From Clostridia bacterium (lineage in GTDB: Bacteria > Bacillota_A > Clostridia > Oscillospirales > CAG-272): a DNA stretch of 17,663 bases. The notes under the pieces are model-generated. The model was not told the DNA's origin, searched no databases, and saw nothing but the letters and a program-made list of their open reading frames with translations. The stretch lies in NCBI GenBank assembly GCA_017466455.1, contig JAFTUD010000041.1, positions 1-17,663 of the forward strand, given 5' to 3'. Of this stretch, positions 13,753 to 17,663 are shown one piece after another. Positions within the stretch are counted from its first letter, which is position 1. Every line of letters begins with the position of its first letter. The position numbers and the translations under genes were made by a program.

Positions 13753-15054
13753 ATGATATTTTTTGAGCTTGCAATCTCGCTCTTTGACGCGCTTATTTGC
13801 GTGTATTTTATAAGCCGATTTAACGGCGTGCCGTTATCCGTGAGCAAAAACAGGCTTGCACTGCCTGCTGTGGCTGTAATTTTCGCCTTTTCTGTGATAA
13901 ACGACCTTCTTCTTGAGGGGTTTAATGTCGTTGGCACGGCAATTTTCCTTGCCTTATACATTACCTACGCACTGCTTATTTGCAACAAAAATTATGTAAG
14001 GGCGCTTTTCTCCGCGTGCATTTTTGAAATAGTTTTTGTGCTTTTATCAACGCTTTTATACTTCATAATTTCGCACATAATCAAGGATTTTGATGCGCTT
14101 ATGCAGGGCACAGGCGGAATTTTCAGAGTCATTTACCTTATCATTCACAAGATTTGTCTTTTCGTTGTTTTAAGGCTTGTGCTTATGGGCTTCAAATCGG
14201 ACTGCTCCATTGAGCCACGGCACGGAATACTTGCGTTTTCGTTTTCTATTGCGACTGTGCTTGGGCTTGGCTCTACTATGTATCTCGCCTCGCGCTCCGA
14301 TGCACGGGACATTCAAATTCAAGCAATGATAATTACGCTTGCCTTTACCTTTGCAAATGTCGCGCTTTATCTCCTTATATTCAATATTCAGAGGTATCAA
14401 AGGGACAAGTACGAGCTTTCAATGCTACAAGAGAAAATAGAGCTTGAACGGGCGCGCCATAACGAGGCATCCGCTATGTGGACAGGGGCAAGGCAAATGC
14501 AACACGATATGAAGCAACACCTTACCGTGATTTTGGGGCTTGCGGAAACAGACCCCGACGCCTGCGCGGAATATATTCAAAAGCTACTGCCCGAGGTGAG
14601 CTACGGATACAAGATTGCCAAAACCGACAACTTTGTGCTTGATTATCTTATCAACTCAAAGCTCTCCCGCCTTACCGACACAAGAATAGTGATTTCCGGC
14701 TCGGTTGGGGATTTATCCGACATAAAGGATACGGACCTTGCGTGCCTTATCGGTAACATTCTTGACAATGCGGTAAGCGCGCTTGATGAGGTCAAGAGCA
14801 GTGACTCAAAGAGGCTTGAGCTACTGTTTATGAACCAAAATTCAAACAGAATCATAATTTGCAAGAACACAGTGGCAAAGCCCGTGCTTTCGCAGGGGAA
14901 GGAGCTTGTAACAACCAAAAACGAGCCACACCTGCACGGATATGGCACGAAAATCATTTCAAAGATAGTTTGCGATTACCACGGAATGGTTGACTACTTT
15001 GAGGAATTTGGAATGTTCGGTGTGCAAATAATCCTGCCTAAGTCAAGGCAATGA
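13753..15054 (+). CDS. AgrC-like sensor histidine kinase (GHKL, HPK10 type)
   Basis: The 433-residue protein has six to seven membrane helices in residues 1-212, with no periplasmic sensor domain. A short coiled coil follows (215-245), then the phospho-acceptor His251 in MQHDMKQHL, an N-box CLIGNILDNAVSAL (331-344) and a G-box HGYGTKII (395-402). This is the layout of AgrC-type kinases that sense peptides or membrane conditions and phosphorylate LytTR regulators. The D-box is short or absent, common in this class. It starts one base after the regulator stop, behind GGAGAG. The signal is unknown and no AgrD/AgrB pair is visible, so it may sense an exogenous peptide or the ABC substrate. Confidence 0.9.
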   Translation: MIFFELAISLFDALICVYFISRFNGVPLSVSKNRLALPAVAVIFAFSVINDLLLEGFNVVGTAIFLALYITYALLICNKNYVRALFSACIFEIVFVLLSTLLYFIISHIIKDFDALMQGTGGIFRVIYLIIHKICLFVVLRLVLMGFKSDCSIEPRHGILAFSFSIATVLGLGSTMYLASRSDARDIQIQAMIITLAFTFANVALYLLIFNIQRYQRDKYELSMLQEKIELERARHNEASAMWTGARQMQHDMKQHLTVILGLAETDPDACAEYIQKLLPEVSYGYKIAKTDNFVLDYLINSKLSRLTDTRIVISGSVGDLSDIKDTDLACLIGNILDNAVSALDEVKSSDSKRLELLFMNQNSNRIIICKNTVAKPVLSQGKELVTTKNEPHLHGYGTKIISKIVCDYHGMVDYFEEFGMFGVQIILPKSRQ

Positions 15055-15081
15055 CGCGGTGCTTTTCCTCTTATCTGCTTG

Positions 15082-15099
15082 GCGCGCTCTCGCGCTTTT
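15082..15099 (+). terminator. Weak terminator after the two-component operon
   Basis: GCGCG-CTCT-CGCGC (15082-15095) is a 5-bp GC stem followed by TTTTGG, 28 bases after the kinase stop. The short U-run makes it weak. On the minus strand the same bases form a GCGAGAGC hairpin like that before the LRR gene. Confidence 0.4.
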
Positions 15100-15117
15100 G
15101 GTTATGAGCGTATACAC

Positions 15118-15146
15118 AGTATAACACACGAAAAACGCTTTGTCAA
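15118..15146 (-). promoter_or_regulatory. Orphan minus-strand promoter facing the kinase 3' end
   Basis: TTGACA (15146-15141), 17 bases, TATACT (15123-15118). No start codon with a ribosome site follows on the minus strand, so transcription would run antisense into the kinase gene. The downstream GCTCATAA and GCGAGAGC hairpin mirror the LRR gene leader, suggesting a duplicated or relic promoter module. Confidence 0.6.
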
Positions 15147-15154
15147 TATGCACA

Positions 15155-15186
15155 AACAAAATTCACCCCCCCCCCGAATTTTTGTT
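15155..15186 (-). repeat. G10-loop hairpin upstream of the orphan promoter
   Basis: AACAAAATTC (15155-15164) pairs with 15176-15186 (one bulged T), and the loop is A plus ten C on the plus strand (15166-15175). It relates to the G-tract-loop repeat at 4531-4577. The rest of 15187-15371 holds no gene I can support; only two small hairpins are visible (AAATCCC/GGGATTT 15325-15342 and GCTGA/TCAGC 15353-15366). Confidence 0.6.
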
Positions 15187-15371
15187 AAATTTTCACAAAA
15201 AACGAAGCGGTTTTTTGGATATTTTTTACAAGGGATTTTTGGGGGATTTGAGCTGACCTTTCGATTTAAAATACAAAGGAGATGCGTTGGTGTATTATCC
15301 TCAACGGAGAACAATCATCAAGATAAATCCCTTGCGGGATTTTCGGTATGGCGCTGACACATCAGCAAAAG

Positions 15372-15422
15372 AAAAAAGAGCAAGAATAGAAGGATTTGTT
15401 TCCTTTTACTCTTGCTCTTTTT
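15372..15422. terminator. Bidirectional terminator after the feo operon
   Basis: AAAAAAGAGCAAGA (15372-15385) pairs with TCTTGCTCTTTTT (15410-15422), with a further AAGGA/TCCTT stem inside. U-runs flank both sides. It lies just after the small Feo-associated gene on the minus strand. Confidence 0.9.
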
Positions 15423-15424
15423 AC

Positions 15425-15610
15425 TTATTTATTTTCTGATTTATCGGATTTATTTGAGTCGCATTTGCCTGAGCAACAGCCACCACACTGCTTAGAGTAG
15501 GGACAGCCGATACATTTTTGTCCGCGCCTTTTAGCCACGATTATGTAGGCAAGCGCGCCACCGACTATGAGGGCAATAGCGACTATTGCTATAATATCAA
15601 CGGGTCCCAT
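15425..15610 (-). CDS. FeoB-associated cysteine-rich membrane protein
   Basis: The 61-residue protein has one N-terminal membrane helix (about 4-26, DIIAIVAIALIVGGALAYIIV). A short basic linker leads to a cysteine cluster, CIGCPYSKQCGGC-C-GKC, and a charged tail. This is the usual layout of the small FeoB-associated Cys-rich proteins of Firmicutes, which replace FeoC in these operons; they may help iron handling or FeoB assembly, but the mechanism is not established. It begins 8 bases after the feoB stop, and its AGGAG site overlaps that stop codon, implying coupled translation. Confidence 0.88.
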   Translation of the reverse strand: MGPVDIIAIVAIALIVGGALAYIIVAKRRGQKCIGCPYSKQCGGCCSGKCDSNKSDKSENK

Positions 15611-15618
15611 TTTTTCTC

Positions 15619-17637
15619 CTATTCTGCCTTTTGCGCCATTTCGCGCTTTAGCTCTTTATTCTTTTTAATGATAAGGAATGCAAAGATTGCCACGATTGAC
15701 AAAACTATTATCCAGCCGACGATTGGCATCCAAGGTGAGCCAAGGCTATTTTTGGTAAATAGCGAGCCGAAGAAGAATACGAGGAAGCCCACTGTATAGC
15801 CGACAGCAAATTGAAGTCCTATTCCTGCGAAGAACCATTTTTTGCTCTTTATCTCGGCGTTCATCGCTCCCATAGCGGCGAAGCACGGCGGTGTAAAGAG
15901 GTTGAACATAAGGAACGCAAGACCTGCAACGGCTGTAATTCCGCCCATATTTGAAGCGCCTACTGAGCCGATAGCCTCAAGGTCCTCGTTTATCAGATGG
16001 TCAAACATAAACACGGTTGCAAGGGTTGAAACAACGCACTCCTTTGCGATAAAGCCTGTAACCGCCGAGGCTGCGAGCTGCCACATTGCCACTCCGACAA
16101 TGGGGGCGATTATATATGCAATAGGTGTTGCAACCCACGCAAGGATTGATTTCGAGGGGTCCTCAACCATTTGGAAGCTCCAGCTATATGTTTGCATCAT
16201 ATATACTATGAAGTTACATACGAGAATTATCGTTCCTGCCTTTACTATGTACGACCAGCCTCTTTGACACATTGACTTAAATGCCAAGCCGAGTGATGGC
16301 GCTTTATAGTCGGGAAGCTCAATGATAAAGAAGGATTTCTTAGCCTTATAGCCATTTATTGCATTGATAAGAAGGGCGCAAAGAAGTATGATTACAATTC
16401 CTGCGAAGTACATAAGAGTACCAACCCACTCCGCATTATCAAAGAATGCGCCTGCGAAAAGAGCGATAACGGGAAGCTTTGCTCCGCATGGCATAAACGG
16501 TGCAAGCATTGCAGTTGCTCTGCGCTCACGCTCGTTACGGATTGTACGGCAAGCCATAACGCCCGGGATTGCACAGCCTGTTCCTATGATGAATGGGATA
16601 ACGGATTTGCCCGAAAGTCCTACTCTTTTGAAAATCGGGTCAAGGACAACGGTTGCACGAGCCATATAGCCACAGTCCTCAAGAAGTGCGATAAGGAAGT
16701 ACATTACCATAACGAGTGGCAAGAAGCCTACTACTGCGCTAACGCCCTCTATAATGCCCTCAAGAATGATTGCTCGAATTATATGGTGTGCCGAGCCGAG
16801 CCAGGTAGCTACTACATCCTTGAACCAGCCGATGCAGTCAACGAGTCCCCAAAGGTGTGTTTCGCCTATATCAAGACCCTCAGCGAGCCATACGCCGGGT
16901 CCTGCCTGCGAAATCCAAAATACTGCCCACATAACGAGTGCGAAAATTGGAATGCCGAGCCACTTATTTGTCAAGACCTCATCAATCTTATCGCCGATAT
17001 TTCTTTCGCTTGTGCGGGTTTTGCGAGCCTCTACATCATCAACTATCTCGTTTACGAAGGCGAAGCGAGCCCTATCAGCCATTTCAACCGATCTTTTATC
17101 GGTAAGGTTGAGCATATTTTGAGTGTATGGGGCGCTTTGCTCCACGCCTACACGGGCAATGGCGGACTTTATTGCGTCCTTAAGTCCCTTAGCCGAGGTT
17201 GATACAGTATTGATTACAGGACAGCCGAGCCTTTTTGAAAGCTCCTCGGTGTCAATGCTTATTGACTTTTTCTCGTTTACATCCTGCTTATTAAGTGCGA
17301 CAACCATTGGAATACCAAGCTCCAAAAGCTGTGTGGTGAAGAAAAGGCTACGGCTTAGGTTCGTGGCGTCAACGATGTTCAAGATGACATCGGGATTTTC
17401 CTGCCTTACATAGTCGCTTGTAATGCTCTCCTCATTTGTAAACGGCGACATGGAATATGCACCGGGTAGGTCAACTGCGATAATTTGCTCGCCCCCTGTG
17501 TATTTCCTTTTAATCAAATGTTCCTTTTTGTCAACGGTAACTCCTGCCCAGTTTCCGACCTTTTCGCTACTGCCTGTCAGGGCGTTATACATGGTCGTTT
17601 TACCTGAGTTGGGGTTTCCTGTCAGGGCAATTCTCAT
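15619..17637 (-). CDS. feoB: Ferrous iron transport protein B
   Basis: FeoB is the GTPase-coupled inner-membrane ferrous iron importer. The N-terminal G domain has G1 GNPNSGKTT (residues 7-15), G3 DLPG (56-59), G4 NKQD (116-119) and G5 STSAKG (146-151). After a helical linker, the membrane part contains two Gate-like repeats with conserved Cys residues (IPFIIGTGCAIPGVMA, with MPCGAKLPV downstream) and a late PPCFAAMGAM segment. Its 672-residue length is near the normal lower range. The start at 17637 follows AGGAGAG. The small Cys-rich partner lies 8 bases downstream. feoA would be expected upstream, beyond the right edge, where 17638-17663 shows no gene. Confidence 0.97.
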   Translation of the reverse strand: MRIALTGNPNSGKTTMYNALTGSSEKVGNWAGVTVDKKEHLIKRKYTGGEQIIAVDLPGAYSMSPFTNEESITSDYVRQENPDVILNIVDATNLSRSLFFTTQLLELGIPMVVALNKQDVNEKKSISIDTEELSKRLGCPVINTVSTSAKGLKDAIKSAIARVGVEQSAPYTQNMLNLTDKRSVEMADRARFAFVNEIVDDVEARKTRTSERNIGDKIDEVLTNKWLGIPIFALVMWAVFWISQAGPGVWLAEGLDIGETHLWGLVDCIGWFKDVVATWLGSAHHIIRAIILEGIIEGVSAVVGFLPLVMVMYFLIALLEDCGYMARATVVLDPIFKRVGLSGKSVIPFIIGTGCAIPGVMACRTIRNERERRATAMLAPFMPCGAKLPVIALFAGAFFDNAEWVGTLMYFAGIVIILLCALLINAINGYKAKKSFFIIELPDYKAPSLGLAFKSMCQRGWSYIVKAGTIILVCNFIVYMMQTYSWSFQMVEDPSKSILAWVATPIAYIIAPIVGVAMWQLAASAVTGFIAKECVVSTLATVFMFDHLINEDLEAIGSVGASNMGGITAVAGLAFLMFNLFTPPCFAAMGAMNAEIKSKKWFFAGIGLQFAVGYTVGFLVFFFGSLFTKNSLGSPWMPIVGWIIVLSIVAIFAFLIIKKNKELKREMAQKAE

Positions 17638-17663
17638 AAAGCTCTCCTTATCCTATTTATATG

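Noticed and set aside
15079..15357. 92-codon plus-strand ORF after the kinase
   Set aside because: It crosses the weak terminator, the C10 tract and the antisense promoter, and has no ribosome site; best read as non-coding.

Overview
The window looks like a chromosome segment of a low-to-mid GC Firmicute, most likely an anaerobic gut or rumen clostridium. The grounds are strong AGGAGG-type ribosome binding sites, sigma-A promoters of the TTGACA-N17-TATAAT type, many hairpin-plus-U-tract terminators, a BspA-like leucine-rich-repeat surface protein, AgrC/AgrA-like regulators and FeoB with its small cysteine-rich partner. This placement is inference; no rRNA, tRNA or CRISPR array is present.

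Layout. (1) 1-2243, minus strand: promoter, 271-nt structured leader and start of the S10 ribosomal operon (rpsJ, rplC, rplD, rplW; rplW runs off the left edge). (2) 2244-4577, minus: AT-rich spacer, then a secreted LRR protein with its own terminator, promoter and leader hairpin. (3) 4695-5606, minus: monocistronic araD. (4) 5652-7722: a small phage-like switch. A CI/LexA-type self-cleaving repressor (minus) faces a divergent promoter that drives about 620 nt of densely structured, apparently non-coding sequence and then two coupled small genes, a zinc-finger-like protein and an ArpU/DUF1492-like phage regulator. (5) 7857-8930, plus: an unrecognised multi-spanning membrane protein. (6) 8995-15054: two ABC exporter half-transporters (minus) divergent from a LytTR response regulator and an AgrC-like sensor kinase (plus). 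Paired direct repeats sit in front of each operon. (7) 15055-15424: a non-coding stretch with a relic-like promoter module and a bidirectional terminator. (8) 15425-17637, minus: feoB and a FeoB-associated small membrane protein.

Working together. The two-component system probably controls itself and the ABC pair through ATCCC-containing boxes on opposite strands, forming a sensing-and-export module whose signal peptide is not visible. The repressor and the divergent structured RNA locus look like a lysogeny-type switch retained from, or borrowed by, a mobile element. The most notable unexplained items are the structured stretch at 6434-7040, and a repeated module (hairpin with a G-tract loop, sigma-A promoter, GCGAGAGC hairpin) that occurs in front of the LRR gene and again, without a gene, at 15082-15186.
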